From Hymenobacter sp. APR13 (GTDB lineage Bacteria > Bacteroidota > Bacteroidia > Cytophagales > Hymenobacteraceae): a stretch of 64,000 nt of DNA. The stretch lies in contig NZ_CP006587.1 in the NCBI RefSeq assembly GCF_000737515.1, forward strand, positions 4,397,001 to 4,461,000, given 5' to 3'. Positions 18,239-26,713 of this stretch are shown here, one piece after another (the stretch's first letter is position 1; each line of letters opens with the position of its first letter). The notes beneath the pieces were generated by a model. The model was not told the origin of the DNA. It saw nothing but the letters and a program-made list of their open reading frames with translations, and made no database searches. A program made the position numbers and the translations under genes.

Positions 18239-19582
18239 ATGCCACTCCCCGTTCGCTACGTCCTGTTTCTTATATCCGTGCTCGTGCTGGCCGCCTGCGG
18301 CAAGCAGCAAACGCTGCAAGGCATCTTCCAGAAAACCACTCCCCACGAAGCCTACGCCCGCCAGCTGCGCCAGGCTGGCCTAGCCGAAACCGCCCTGGGC
18401 CGCGACTGGCTGGCCGCCGCCGACCGTGCCCTGCGCGACTCGCTGGTGGTGACGCTCCCCTTCCAGGAAACCGGCTATTTCTCTGCCGACCGCGCCACCG
18501 CGGCCGCCTACCGCTATCAGGTGCGCGAAGGCGAAACCGTCCGCATCAGCCTCACCCTCGACAAAAACACCGACGCCCACGTCTTCCTCGATGCCTTTGA
18601 ACTGGACCCGGAGCGCCGTGCCACTCGCCCCCTGGCTTCCGCCGATACCACGGCGCTGGCGTTCAGCTACGTGGCCGAGGACGACCGCCAGCACCTGCTG
18701 CGCGTGCAGCCTGAATTGCTGCGCACCGGCCGCTTTACGCTGCGGATTCAGCGGGCACCCAGCCTGAGCTTTCCGGTGCACGGCAAAAACGACGTGGCCG
18801 TGGGCAGCTTTTGGGGCGTTGATCGGGACGGCGGCGCCCGCCGCCACGAGGGCATCGACATCTTCGCCAAGCGCGGCACCCCGGTCGTGGCGGCGGCCAA
18901 CGGCTACATCACCCGCGTGAATGAAACGCCGCGCGGCGGCCGCGTGGTGTGGCTCATGGACACCGAGCACAGCCAGCATATCTACTACGCCCACCTTGAT
19001 AAGCAGCTGGTGCAGCCCGGCCAGCAGGTGCGCATCGGCGATACGCTGGGGCTGGTGGGCAACACCGGCAACGCACGCACCACCCCGCCACACCTGCACT
19101 TTGGCGTGTACCGCGGCGGCCGCGGCGCCGTCGACCCGTTTCCGTTTGTGCGCCGCGCCGATACCGACCCCGCTGCCCCGCGCACCGCCCCCGGCCGCCT
19201 CGGCGAGTGGGTGCGCGTGCAGGACAAACGCACTGAGCTCCGCCGCGGCCCAGTGGCCAAACAGGTGGCAATGGCTGCGCTGTCTCGCAACACGCCTCTG
19301 CTGGTAGTCGGCAGCCAAGCTGACTGGTACCGGGTGCAACATCCGAACGGCCAGATTGGCTACGTGGCGGCCCGCGCCGTAGTGCCGGCCGCCGCCCTGC
19401 GTCGCCTGGCTCTCTCCACCTCCACCGACCTCTACGCCGCTCCCGCCATCGGAGCCGCGGCCCTCGATTCGTTGCCGGCCCGGAGTTCGGTGGCGGTACT
19501 GGGCGAGTTTGGCGGTTACCGGCTGGTGCGCAGCGCCGCCGGCCAGCTGGGCTGGCTAGCCAATGCCAGCCTGGGGTCCTGA
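18239..19582 (+). CDS. M23 family peptidoglycan endopeptidase lipoprotein with SH3-like repeats
   Basis: A 447-aa lipoprotein (lipobox LVLAAC). After a unique N-terminal domain there is a LytM/M23 domain at about 190-290: ARRHEGIDIFAKRGTPV with zinc-binding His and Asp, GNTGNARTTPPHLHFGVY with the HxH pair. All metal ligands are present, so it should cut peptide cross-links in the cell wall. Two SH3b-like modules follow (LRRGPVAKQVAMAALS...WYRVQHPNGQIGYV and LYAAPAIGAAAL...GQLGWLANA). Lies divergent to the membrane HTH gene. Confidence 0.92.
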   Translation: MPLPVRYVLFLISVLVLAACGKQQTLQGIFQKTTPHEAYARQLRQAGLAETALGRDWLAAADRALRDSLVVTLPFQETGYFSADRATAAAYRYQVREGETVRISLTLDKNTDAHVFLDAFELDPERRATRPLASADTTALAFSYVAEDDRQHLLRVQPELLRTGRFTLRIQRAPSLSFPVHGKNDVAVGSFWGVDRDGGARRHEGIDIFAKRGTPVVAAANGYITRVNETPRGGRVVWLMDTEHSQHIYYAHLDKQLVQPGQQVRIGDTLGLVGNTGNARTTPPHLHFGVYRGGRGAVDPFPFVRRADTDPAAPRTAPGRLGEWVRVQDKRTELRRGPVAKQVAMAALSRNTPLLVVGSQADWYRVQHPNGQIGYVAARAVVPAAALRRLALSTSTDLYAAPAIGAAALDSLPARSSVAVLGEFGGYRLVRSAAGQLGWLANASLGS

Positions 19583-19776
19583 TTGCGCCATCAGCGGGGC
19601 AGCGAGCCTGATTAGGTGTCGAAACCAGACAACCACAACTACCAGGATAGCCACATTCGCTTCACGCGTTGCTCATGAGCAGCGCGGCAGTTTGCATCGG
19701 TGATTGGACAAGTGGCAGTACCTCCGCTAATCGGAGGCCTGCTTACGGAGCCTCCCAATGGAGGCCATCCATAGAC

Positions 19777-19810
19777 AAAAAGCCCCGTTCGGTTTCGAAC
19801 GGGGCTTTTT
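19777..19810. terminator. Rho-independent terminator
   Basis: A perfect 15-bp stem (AAAAAGCCCCGTTCG / CGAACGGGGCTTTTT) with a 4-base loop, between the converging M23 and lipoprotein genes. The 190 bases before it hold only small hairpins of CCTCC/GGAGG type. Confidence 0.88.
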
Positions 19811-19831
19811 TATTATTTACTGAAATCAACT

Positions 19832-20431
19832 CTACTGAGCTACAATGACGGCTTTCTGCAGCTTTTTGGCATACGCCAGGCGGCGCTCCTTGCCATTGGC
19901 AATGTAGTCGAAGCCATAGGCCTTGTTGTCGGCTTTCACAGCTTGCCAGCCTTCTGCATCTACCTCAGCCGGCTGGGTGGCCGTGCGGGCTACAGCAGGC
20001 TGCATAAACCGGTCGTCGCGGAAGAAGGCGTTCATGCCCTGCAGAATGGCAATTTCCTTGTCGCGTACGGTGGCCGACTGCGGATCGTCCATCTCGCGCT
20101 GATCGAGCAGGGCCGTAGCCGGCATTGATTCCTTGCGGAGGGTGTCGCCAGCGCTGCTGATAATGATAAGACGGGCCTGCGAGTTCAGGATTTTGGTACC
20201 CTGCAGCTGCAGCACGAAGTTATCTTTGGTTTTGGTGTTGGAGAAATAGTGGGTGGCATTCACCGTGCGCAGCACAGTGCGCTCGTTCACGCGGCCACGG
20301 GCCCCTTCGGGCGTGGGCGTGAAAGGCCGGTCAGGGTTGCGGGAAGTGCCCATTTCCTTCTCCGTGTTGAGGCAGGAGGTCGTCTGGAGCAGAATTCCGG
20401 TGCAGGCAGCGGCCAGTAAGATTTTTTTCAT
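19832..20431 (-). CDS. Hypothetical lipoprotein
   Basis: A 199-aa protein with signal and lipobox (MKKILLAAACTGILLQTTSC). The mature part has a Pro/Thr/Arg-rich start (FTPTPEGARGRVNERT), then a beta-rich core (YFSNTKTKDNFVLQLQGTKIL, ARLIIISSAGDTLRKES) and a helical C terminus. I do not recognise the family. The ATG at 20431 is chosen for the signal peptide, over an ATG eight codons upstream. The 250 bases upstream to the next gene show nothing I can name. Confidence 0.7.
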   Translation of the reverse strand: MKKILLAAACTGILLQTTSCLNTEKEMGTSRNPDRPFTPTPEGARGRVNERTVLRTVNATHYFSNTKTKDNFVLQLQGTKILNSQARLIIISSAGDTLRKESMPATALLDQREMDDPQSATVRDKEIAILQGMNAFFRDDRFMQPAVARTATQPAEVDAEGWQAVKADNKAYGFDYIANGKERRLAYAKKLQKAVIVAQ

Positions 20432-20684
20432 TTGGTGGTGCGAAACCATTAGCAAGTCTAGTCAGCTATGGGTAAAACCTCCTGATATATGGGAAGTAAC
20501 TAACTGCCATAACGAGGAAATTCTATATCAAAGTTACGGCTCTGCCCCTATCTACCCAAAAAATAGAACAGGGTTGGGCTGGTTTACCTTTTTCTTTTTC
20601 ATTGCCGCCCCCAAACCGGTGTACCGGCCCCCCTGCAGTGCTTTGCATGCGCGTCTTTGGTAGGGCGGCCGCAGGGCCTCTACT

Positions 20685-21401
20685 CTACAACCACCCAATT
20701 TCCACCCCTACTGTCAAGCGCGGAAGCTCCGGATAGGCAGCGGGCGCACTGGCCGTGAAGGTGTCGGAGAGGCGGTAGCGGGCCACGGCGGCGTAGCGGC
20801 CCGTGCCCAGCCGAGCCCCTACCCCGTAGGGCCAGCGGCGCAGGTAGGGCAGACCGGTTTCAGTGGTGCGTACTTTTTTAGGGCCGCTGCCGGGCCGGTC
20901 TTCGGTGCGGTGGGAGGTGCTCAGGGCCCAGCCGCCCCAACCCGTCAGGTCCAGATAGCGCCCAATGGCGTTGCCCCGCGCCCCCACATTGAGGCGCACA
21001 AACGCCTCGATATGCGCCTCCGATGTTGCCAGCGACTCGCGGTAGTGCAGCGCCGGCGTGGGCAGCAGCTTGCCGGCCTCCTGGGCCAGGGCATAGGTGC
21101 GGCGCACAAAGCGTAGGTCGAAGCCTGTGCTCAGGGGCTCACTGAGCCGAAACTTGTTGCGTACGCCTACCGCCAGCTCGGCTGAACTGCCGTAGCGTAG
21201 CGGCGCTCCGCTCCCAGCCGCCTTGCCTACTACTGGCAGGTAGCTGAAGTATAGGTGATTGTAAAACGCCCGGTTGGGACCATACTGCTCATACACCGTG
21301 TCTTTGGCGACGGTGCTCTTCAGAAGCACGCGCTGGGCGTATCCGGAGCCAGGGCCCAAACCAGCGGCGGCCAGCACCAGACTAAAACAGAGTTGCTTCA
21401 T
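20685..21401 (-). CDS. Hypothetical outer-membrane beta-barrel-like protein
   Basis: A 238-aa protein with signal peptide (MKQLCFSLVLAAAGLGPGSGYAQ). Alternating hydrophobic strands and an aromatic C-terminal end (LTVGVEIGWL) are typical of small beta barrels. Strand-like segments include AFYNHLYFSYLPVVG, SAELAVGVRNKFRL, YLDLTGWGGWALS and YAAVARYRLSDTFT. The start ATG overlaps the stop of the upstream S8 peptidase gene in an ATGA, so the two are translationally coupled. A shared role in secretion or surface display is possible but unproven. Confidence 0.6.
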   Translation of the reverse strand: MKQLCFSLVLAAAGLGPGSGYAQRVLLKSTVAKDTVYEQYGPNRAFYNHLYFSYLPVVGKAAGSGAPLRYGSSAELAVGVRNKFRLSEPLSTGFDLRFVRRTYALAQEAGKLLPTPALHYRESLATSEAHIEAFVRLNVGARGNAIGRYLDLTGWGGWALSTSHRTEDRPGSGPKKVRTTETGLPYLRRWPYGVGARLGTGRYAAVARYRLSDTFTASAPAAYPELPRLTVGVEIGWL

Positions 21402-23170
21402 AAAACCGGAAAGCTGTGCGTGGCACCCAGATAATACACCCGCACGACGTCGCCGGGCTGCAGCGTGCGGCGCGGAATGCGCAGAATGGCCCGCTGGCTG
21501 ACTTCCAGCACCTCGTAGCGCCGCAGCACGCCGCGGGCATCAGCCACGTGCCAGTAGAGGTAGTTGGCGGCGGGCAGAGCCACCACTCCTGCCTCTCTGG
21601 GCGCCGCTGCCTGCGTAGATCCAGCCGGGCGGGGCTCCTCGCGCCCTACGGCCGGCACGCGCCGAGTATCCTCAGGCTGCGGGCTGAGCGAGTCAGCGTA
21701 CAGGGGCAGCGGCTGCAGCGCCTCTGGCCGGATATTTACGGCCAGCAGGCTGTCCAGCACCACGAAATCGAGGGTAGGCGGCGGGGTGGCGACGGGCCGG
21801 GGTAACCGGCCGGCCTGCGGCAGGCCGTAGCCGTGGGCGTAGTCATAATACGGGTAGAGCGTGGCCGACTGCTGCAACTGGGAAAACAGCTGCATGGCGG
21901 TGAGGCCGCGCTGCTGCTGCCAGGCGCAGGCCGCCAGCCCCGCCACCAGCGGGCTGGAAAACGACGTGCCATCGACGCGCGCGTAGCTGCCGCCGGGCGT
22001 AGCCGTCAGGACGGTGCCGAAGGCGGCCACGTTGGGCTTGAGGCGGCGGTCGGCGGTGGGGCCGTAGGCACTGAAGTCGAGGTGCAGGCCGGTTTCGGGG
22101 TCGACGCCGCCCACGGCCAGCACGGAGTCGGCATCGGCGGGAGTGCCCACGGTGCGCCAGTCGTCGTTGTCGCCGTCGTTGCCGGCGGCGCTTACCACCA
22201 GCATGCCTTTGCGGGCGGCCAGGCTGGCAGCCCGTGCCACCAGGCTGCTGCTGCCGTTCATCTGCTCCGGAAAGTAGCGGCGCGCCGTGTAGCCCAGAGA
22301 GGAGTTGATGATGTCGGCGCCGTTGCGGTCGGCCCACTCGGCGGCAGCCAGCCAGTCCAGTTCCTCAGCGTAAATCTCGCGCTGCATCCGCTCGGTGCGG
22401 GCCAGCAGGTAGGTGGCGCCGGTGGCCAGGCCCAAAGGCGTGCCGTCGGGCAGGCGGCCGGCCAGGCAGGCCAGCACCTCGGTGCCGTGGCCGCCGCCGT
22501 GAAACACGTCGGGCGTGCGCCGGGCAAAATCATAGGTCGCCACCACCCGCTTCTGCTGAAACAGCTCCTGAAAGGCGGCGTGCCGGTTGGCTCCGCTGAA
22601 GCCCACATCGAACACCGCAATACGCAGGCCCTTGCCATCGAGGCCGGCTTGGCGAAGGGCATCGGCCCCGAGGCTGCGCGTCTGGCGGCGGGCCAGTTGG
22701 CGGTCGGCAGCACTGATAGGCCGGTTGGACACTGACGGAGCGGCTGCCGGGCAGGCGGCCGGCAGCATTTCGGCCCCGGCCAACGGCAGCACGCGCCGCA
22801 CGCCCGGCAGCTGGGCCAGCGCGGCGGCCTGCGCCGGTGTAGCGCGGCACGCCACGGCATTAAACCAGCGGCTGACCAGCAGCACTGAATCGGCGTGCTG
22901 GCGCACGCTACGCAGGTAGTCGGGCCGCACCGGGAAGTCGGAGCTGTCGGCGGCGGGCAGGTGCTGGCGCTGGCGGCGCAGCTGGGCGGCGGCCGTGAAG
23001 TAGGTGCCGGGATTGAAGGATACGCCGGCCTTGTCGCGCAGCTCCACCCAGTAGCCGGCCGTGGTCGGGTCGGTGGCCGTTTGAGCGAGGGCCGCTGGAG
23101 AAGCCCAAGGCAGGCTTAGCATCGCGCAGAATACCGCGGCGCGCCACGGCAAAAACGTCAACTCAATCAT
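21398..23170 (-). CDS. Secreted S8 family (subtilisin-like) serine peptidase
   Basis: A 590-aa subtilase. Signal peptide MIELTFLPWRAAVFCAMLSLPW..ALAQ; 25 codons upstream in the same frame look non-coding. After a propeptide-like region, the catalytic triad is intact: Asp in IAVFDVGFSG (about 188), His in GGGHGTEVLA (about 227), Ser in DGTSFSSPLVAG (about 404). The oxyanion Asn lies in VVSAAGNDGDN. The C-terminal 150 residues (PVATPPPTLDFVVLD...VYYLGATHSF) are a Pro-rich linker plus a small beta domain, not an obvious T9SS tail. Followed by a coupled beta-barrel-like gene. Confidence 0.92.
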   Translation of the reverse strand: MIELTFLPWRAAVFCAMLSLPWASPAALAQTATDPTTAGYWVELRDKAGVSFNPGTYFTAAAQLRRQRQHLPAADSSDFPVRPDYLRSVRQHADSVLLVSRWFNAVACRATPAQAAALAQLPGVRRVLPLAGAEMLPAACPAAAPSVSNRPISAADRQLARRQTRSLGADALRQAGLDGKGLRIAVFDVGFSGANRHAAFQELFQQKRVVATYDFARRTPDVFHGGGHGTEVLACLAGRLPDGTPLGLATGATYLLARTERMQREIYAEELDWLAAAEWADRNGADIINSSLGYTARRYFPEQMNGSSSLVARAASLAARKGMLVVSAAGNDGDNDDWRTVGTPADADSVLAVGGVDPETGLHLDFSAYGPTADRRLKPNVAAFGTVLTATPGGSYARVDGTSFSSPLVAGLAACAWQQQRGLTAMQLFSQLQQSATLYPYYDYAHGYGLPQAGRLPRPVATPPPTLDFVVLDSLLAVNIRPEALQPLPLYADSLSPQPEDTRRVPAVGREEPRPAGSTQAAAPREAGVVALPAANYLYWHVADARGVLRRYEVLEVSQRAILRIPRRTLQPGDVVRVYYLGATHSFPVL

Positions 23171-23435
23171 GTAGCAATTGCTGTCAGGTACAGGCCCTTT
23201 CCACCCTGGCAAGCCGCAAACGCCGAGCGCATCGGCCGGCGACACCCCTACGGGAGGCCGCAGAAACTGGTGGATTTTGCAACTGGCTTGGGGCCAGGTA
23301 TACCTATGGACAAAGTAACGCAGAATCCAGACGGCACCAGCGCCCAGGGCAACTCCCCGGGAGTCTGGTCCGTTTGAAGCCCCAATGGCACAGTTGTGCT
23401 GTCCATATCCTTCGCCTTTTTATCCCACTCTTGCC

Positions 23436-24248
23436 ATGCGTATTTCCCTGATGATGCTGTGCAGTGCCGGTACTTTGCTGCTCGGCGGCTGCAACGCCAA
23501 AGAAATTGCGGCCCTGCAGCAGCAGAACGCCACCCTCACATCGTCGCGCGACCAGCTACAGGCCCAGAAAACGGCTTTGGAACAGGAGAAAGCCCGTAAC
23601 GAAGAAGCTCTGCGCTCCAGCCTGCTCAATAAAAACCAGCAGGTAAACCAGCTCAACCAGAACCTGAGCGGCGCCGAACAGGCCAACACTGCCCTTTCTG
23701 CCGACCTGCGTTCCAAAGAGCAGCGCATTGCCGAAATGCAGCGCATCCTCGACCAGAAAGATGCCGCCGTGAAGGCCCTGCGCCAGAAAGTGGGCGACGC
23801 CCTGCTGGGCTTCAACGCCCAGGATCTGCAGGTGAACGTGAAAAACGGCAAGGTCTACGTGTCGCTGTCGGAGCAGCTGCTCTTTAAGTCGGGCTCGACG
23901 AAAGTAGACCCCAAAGGCCAGGAGGCCCTGAAAAAGCTGGCCACCGCCCTGCAGGGCAACCAGGACGTGAACGTGCTGGTGGAAGGCCACACGGACAACG
24001 TGCCGCTGAAAGGCGTGGTGAACGGGGCCAAGGATAACTGGGACCTGAGCGTGCTGCGCGCCACCGAAATCACGCGCATCCTGACCAGCTCCGGCCTGCC
24101 CGCCGCCCAAGTGACGCCCTCGGGCCGCAGCGAGTACATGCCCGTGGCCAGCAACGACACGCCCGCCAACAAGGCCATCAACCGCCGCACCGAAATCATC
24201 CTCACACCCAAGCTCGACGAGCTGTTCCAGATTCTGGAGGCCAACTAG
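23436..24248 (+). CDS. OmpA family lipoprotein with coiled coil
   Basis: A 270-aa protein: lipobox (MRISLMMLCSAGTLLLGGC), a long Gln/Glu/Ala-rich coiled coil (about 25-125), then a C-terminal OmpA domain (about 140-260) with VEGHTDNVPLK, NWDLSVLRATEITRIL and NRRTEIIL. It would be anchored by lipid at one end and bind peptidoglycan through the OmpA fold at the other, joining outer membrane and wall. The start is the ATG directly before the signal; 17 upstream codons are discarded. A CGGATT repeat array follows the stop. Confidence 0.93.
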   Translation: MRISLMMLCSAGTLLLGGCNAKEIAALQQQNATLTSSRDQLQAQKTALEQEKARNEEALRSSLLNKNQQVNQLNQNLSGAEQANTALSADLRSKEQRIAEMQRILDQKDAAVKALRQKVGDALLGFNAQDLQVNVKNGKVYVSLSEQLLFKSGSTKVDPKGQEALKKLATALQGNQDVNVLVEGHTDNVPLKGVVNGAKDNWDLSVLRATEITRILTSSGLPAAQVTPSGRSEYMPVASNDTPANKAINRRTEIILTPKLDELFQILEAN

Positions 24249-24249
24249 G

Positions 24250-24291
24250 ATCACGGATTAGCACGGATTTTTCGCGGATTTCGCGGATTTT
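24250..24291. repeat. CGGATT short-period direct repeat array, copy 1
   Basis: ATCACGGATTAGCACGGATT then TTTCGCGGATTTCGCGGATT: four CGGATT words spaced 9-11 bases apart, just after the OmpA-lipoprotein stop. A related array (ATCACGGATTTAAACGGATT...) lies at 45190-45231 upstream of ribBA. No inverted partner is present. Confidence 0.7.
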
Positions 24292-24417
24292 GTGGACGAT
24301 TCGGTGTAGCGCGATGCTTTTGCTTCGCGTGAACTTGCAGCCAGTTACACGGCTGGGGTATGTCTCAATTTCTGGCTGTTGCGAATAACGGCTTTGCGGA
24401 TTCCGCTTACAACTGAA

Positions 24418-24452
24418 AAGGCCGGGTGCTTCCGACGGAAGCGCCCGGCCTT
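24418..24452. terminator. Rho-independent terminator
   Basis: Stem AAGGCCGGGTGCTTCC / GGAAGCGCCCGGCCTT with one mismatch and a 3-base loop, between the converging OmpA and 2'-5' RNA ligase-like genes. Confidence 0.8.
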
Positions 24453-24454
24453 AT

Positions 24455-25000
24455 TTATGCTGGTGGTAGTGGGAAGGTGGCGAGGCTGTGCCACTGGCGG
24501 CCGTCGTGGCGGAAGAGCTCGAAGGACTTGACCGGGAAAGTGGCCTGGTAGTGGCGGCCCGCGAAATCCTGTTGCAGCTCCGGTACCAGGGCAGGCGGCA
24601 GGTCGCGGGTAGCCAGGGTCATGTGGGGCGTGTAGGGGCGCGCCTCCGGGCGGATGGTGGGCAGATGCTGCCTGCACCAACTCAGCAGCGCCGCCTGCAG
24701 TTGCCGCAGGGCCGGGTTTTCCGTGACATGCACGAACAGCGTGCGGTTCGTGAACCAGCCGAAGTCCTGCAAGTGCACCTCAAACGCAGTTTGCGTGGCC
24801 GCAAACCGGTGCAGGCTTGCCGTGGCTTCCGCCGCAAACGGTTCCGGCTGGCGGGTAGGCGGCACCAGCGTAATGTGCGGCGGCAGGCCGATGGCGTTGC
24901 GGCTGCCGGTGCGCTGGTGCAGCTCCTGCTTCAGAGCCCACACCTGCCCGCGCACCGGTTCCGGCGGCACCAGCGCAATCAGGTAGAGGTGCTTTTCCAT
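24455..25000 (-). CDS. 2'-5' RNA ligase / phosphoesterase family protein
   Basis: A 181-aa protein of the 2H phosphoesterase superfamily, with the two H-x-T/S-x motifs in GLPPHITLVPP (about 42) and YTPHMTLATRD (about 135). Relatives act on 2'-5' RNA bonds or cyclic phosphates (ThpR in E. coli); the real substrate is not known. The start is the ATG at 25000 (MEKHLYLIALVPPE). The frame upstream is open but reads through an intergenic repeat, so it is not coding. Cytosolic. Confidence 0.88.
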   Translation of the reverse strand: MEKHLYLIALVPPEPVRGQVWALKQELHQRTGSRNAIGLPPHITLVPPTRQPEPFAAEATASLHRFAATQTAFEVHLQDFGWFTNRTLFVHVTENPALRQLQAALLSWCRQHLPTIRPEARPYTPHMTLATRDLPPALVPELQQDFAGRHYQATFPVKSFELFRHDGRQWHSLATFPLPPA

Positions 25001-25022
25001 ATCGATGAATTGGTGGAGGGGT

Positions 25023-25182
25023 AGCCCCAGCGGGGCGGCATATCGGTAGAATATAGCTTGGATTTTATGAATAGAGACCCAGCGGGGCGACACCTTTAAC
25101 GTGCCGTTAAGGTGTCGCCCCGCTGGGGCTTTACTTATTTCAGGAGGCTGTTTTTCTACCAATATGTCGCCCCTCCGGGGCT
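25023..25182. repeat. Two-layer inverted repeat, AGCCCC(A/G)GCGGGGCG family
   Basis: The outer arms are AGCCCCAGCGGGGCGGCATA...GGTAGAA (25023-25051) and TTCTACCAATATGTCGCCCC...GGGGCT (25154-25182). Nested inside are CCCAGCGGGGCGACACCTTTAACG and CGTTAAGGTGTCGCCCCGCTGGG (about 25078-25127). Outer and inner layers share the same CAGCGGGGCG core, so one looks like an insertion of a sibling element into the other. It lies upstream of the RNA-ligase-like gene and downstream of the M28 gene. Confidence 0.88.
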
Positions 25183-25231
25183 ATGGGCTATTGCCCATCA
25201 CATAGTTCTTCTCTGCCTCACACCCTGCTGC

Positions 25232-26617
25232 CTACAGCCCATACTTACTCATCAGGTACACCAGCGCGGCCATGCTGGCGCCGCCCAGCTCCATCTCGCG
25301 GCGGTTCACCTTGTCGAAGGTGTCGGTGGCGGCGTGGTGCAGGTCGAAGTAGCGCTGGGAGTCGCAGTCGAAGCCAATGAGGGCTTTGGTTTGGGCTTTC
25401 AGCGGGCCGATGTCGGTGCCGGCGTGGCCGGCGTTGAACTCGGCGCTGCCGTAGGGGCGCAGCAGCGGCTGCCACTGCTGCACCTTGCGCACCGTGGCGG
25501 CATCGGCCTCGATGTTGAAGCCGCGCGGCGTGAACCCGCCCCCATCCGACTCCATGGCGGCCAGATGCTTTTCGTTGGCGGCCTTGGCCAGCTCGGCGTA
25601 TTTCTCGCCGCCGCGCACGCCGTTTTCCTCGTTCATAAACAGCACAGCCCGCACGGTGCGCTCGGGTTTCAGGCCCGAGGCCTTCAGCAGGCGCAGCACT
25701 TCCATGCTTTGCACGCAGCCCGTGCCGTCGTCGTGGGCGCCCTGTGCCAAATCCCAGGAGTCGAGGTGGCCACCGACGGTGATGATTTCGTCGGGGTACT
25801 TCGAGCCCTTCAGCTCGCCGACTACGTTGTAGCTCTTCACGTCGGGCAGGGTCTGGCAGCTCATGTCCAGCTCAAACTGCAGGTTGGGGTCGGCTTTGAG
25901 CAACTGGCTGAGCTGGTCGGCGCCGTTGGTGCTGAGGGCGGCGGCGGGCACCTTGGCCACGGCCTCGTCGTAGCGCATGGTGCCGGTGTGGGGGTAGTCG
26001 TCGTGGGTGAGCGTGAGGCTGCGCACCAGCGCCCCGATGGCGCCGCGCTTGGCAGCCTCGGAGGCGCCGCTGCGGCGCTGGTCGCCGGCTTCGCCGTAGG
26101 CCCGGCCGGTTTCCACGTGCACGGGGTTCATCGGGCGGTTGAAGAACACGAACTTACCTTTCACTTTCTCAGCGGGTAACGCGGCCAGCTCGGCCATGCT
26201 GTGCACCTCCACTATCTGCGCCTTCAGCTTGCCGCCCGTCCCGACTGAGCCACCCAGCGCGCACACGTTGAAGTCGACGCCCTTGCCTTTGGCGCCGATG
26301 GCGCGGCCCTTTTCCTTGGCGCCCCGCACCCAGTGCGGCACCATCACCTCCTGCAGATACACCCGGTCGAGGCCCATCTTTTCCATCTCGCGCTTGCCCC
26401 ACTGCACGGCCTGCTCGGCCTGCGGCGAGCCGCTGAGGCGCCCGCCGATTTTGGTGCACAGCTCGCGCAGGTTGTCGTAGCTCTGCCCGCGCAGCAGGGC
26501 TTCGTCGTAGAGGCGGCGGATGGCCAAGGAGTCGGTGGCGGGGGCAGTCTGGGCGGCGGCCGGGGCGGCGGCCAGCAGCAGGCCGGCCAGGGTGAGGCGG
26601 CGGAAAGATGAAATCAT
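25232..26617 (-). CDS. Secreted M28 family metallopeptidase
   Basis: A 461-aa exopeptidase with signal peptide (MISSFRRLTLAGLLLAAAPAAAQ). A protease-associated (PA)-type insert occupies about 130-250. The dinuclear zinc site is visible: VGGHLDSWDLAQGAHDDGTG (His, Asp, Asp), MNEENGVRGGEKY (catalytic and ligand Glu), ESDGGG and LHHAATDTFD. It likely removes N-terminal residues from peptides in the periplasm or outside. The start is the ATG before the signal, not the one 15 codons upstream. A histidine phosphatase gene lies 96 bases upstream on the same strand. Confidence 0.93.
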   Translation of the reverse strand: MISSFRRLTLAGLLLAAAPAAAQTAPATDSLAIRRLYDEALLRGQSYDNLRELCTKIGGRLSGSPQAEQAVQWGKREMEKMGLDRVYLQEVMVPHWVRGAKEKGRAIGAKGKGVDFNVCALGGSVGTGGKLKAQIVEVHSMAELAALPAEKVKGKFVFFNRPMNPVHVETGRAYGEAGDQRRSGASEAAKRGAIGALVRSLTLTHDDYPHTGTMRYDEAVAKVPAAALSTNGADQLSQLLKADPNLQFELDMSCQTLPDVKSYNVVGELKGSKYPDEIITVGGHLDSWDLAQGAHDDGTGCVQSMEVLRLLKASGLKPERTVRAVLFMNEENGVRGGEKYAELAKAANEKHLAAMESDGGGFTPRGFNIEADAATVRKVQQWQPLLRPYGSAEFNAGHAGTDIGPLKAQTKALIGFDCDSQRYFDLHHAATDTFDKVNRREMELGGASMAALVYLMSKYGL

Positions 26618-26713
26618 AAAGAGCAGAGAAACGAGAGAAACCGGCAGCGCCTGGGGTGGCACAGCGCGGCTAAAGTAGCAGGAAAAGCGGGGCGGGTTGC
26701 AGCGGCGCGCCCG

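Noticed and set aside
19680..19765. Cluster of CCTCC/GGAGG mini-hairpins before the 19777 terminator
   Set aside because: Too short and irregular to call a repeat element; possibly chance in GC-rich DNA.
25112..26179. 355-aa open frame on the plus strand
   Set aside because: Antisense to the M28 peptidase, and its first part reads through a repeat.
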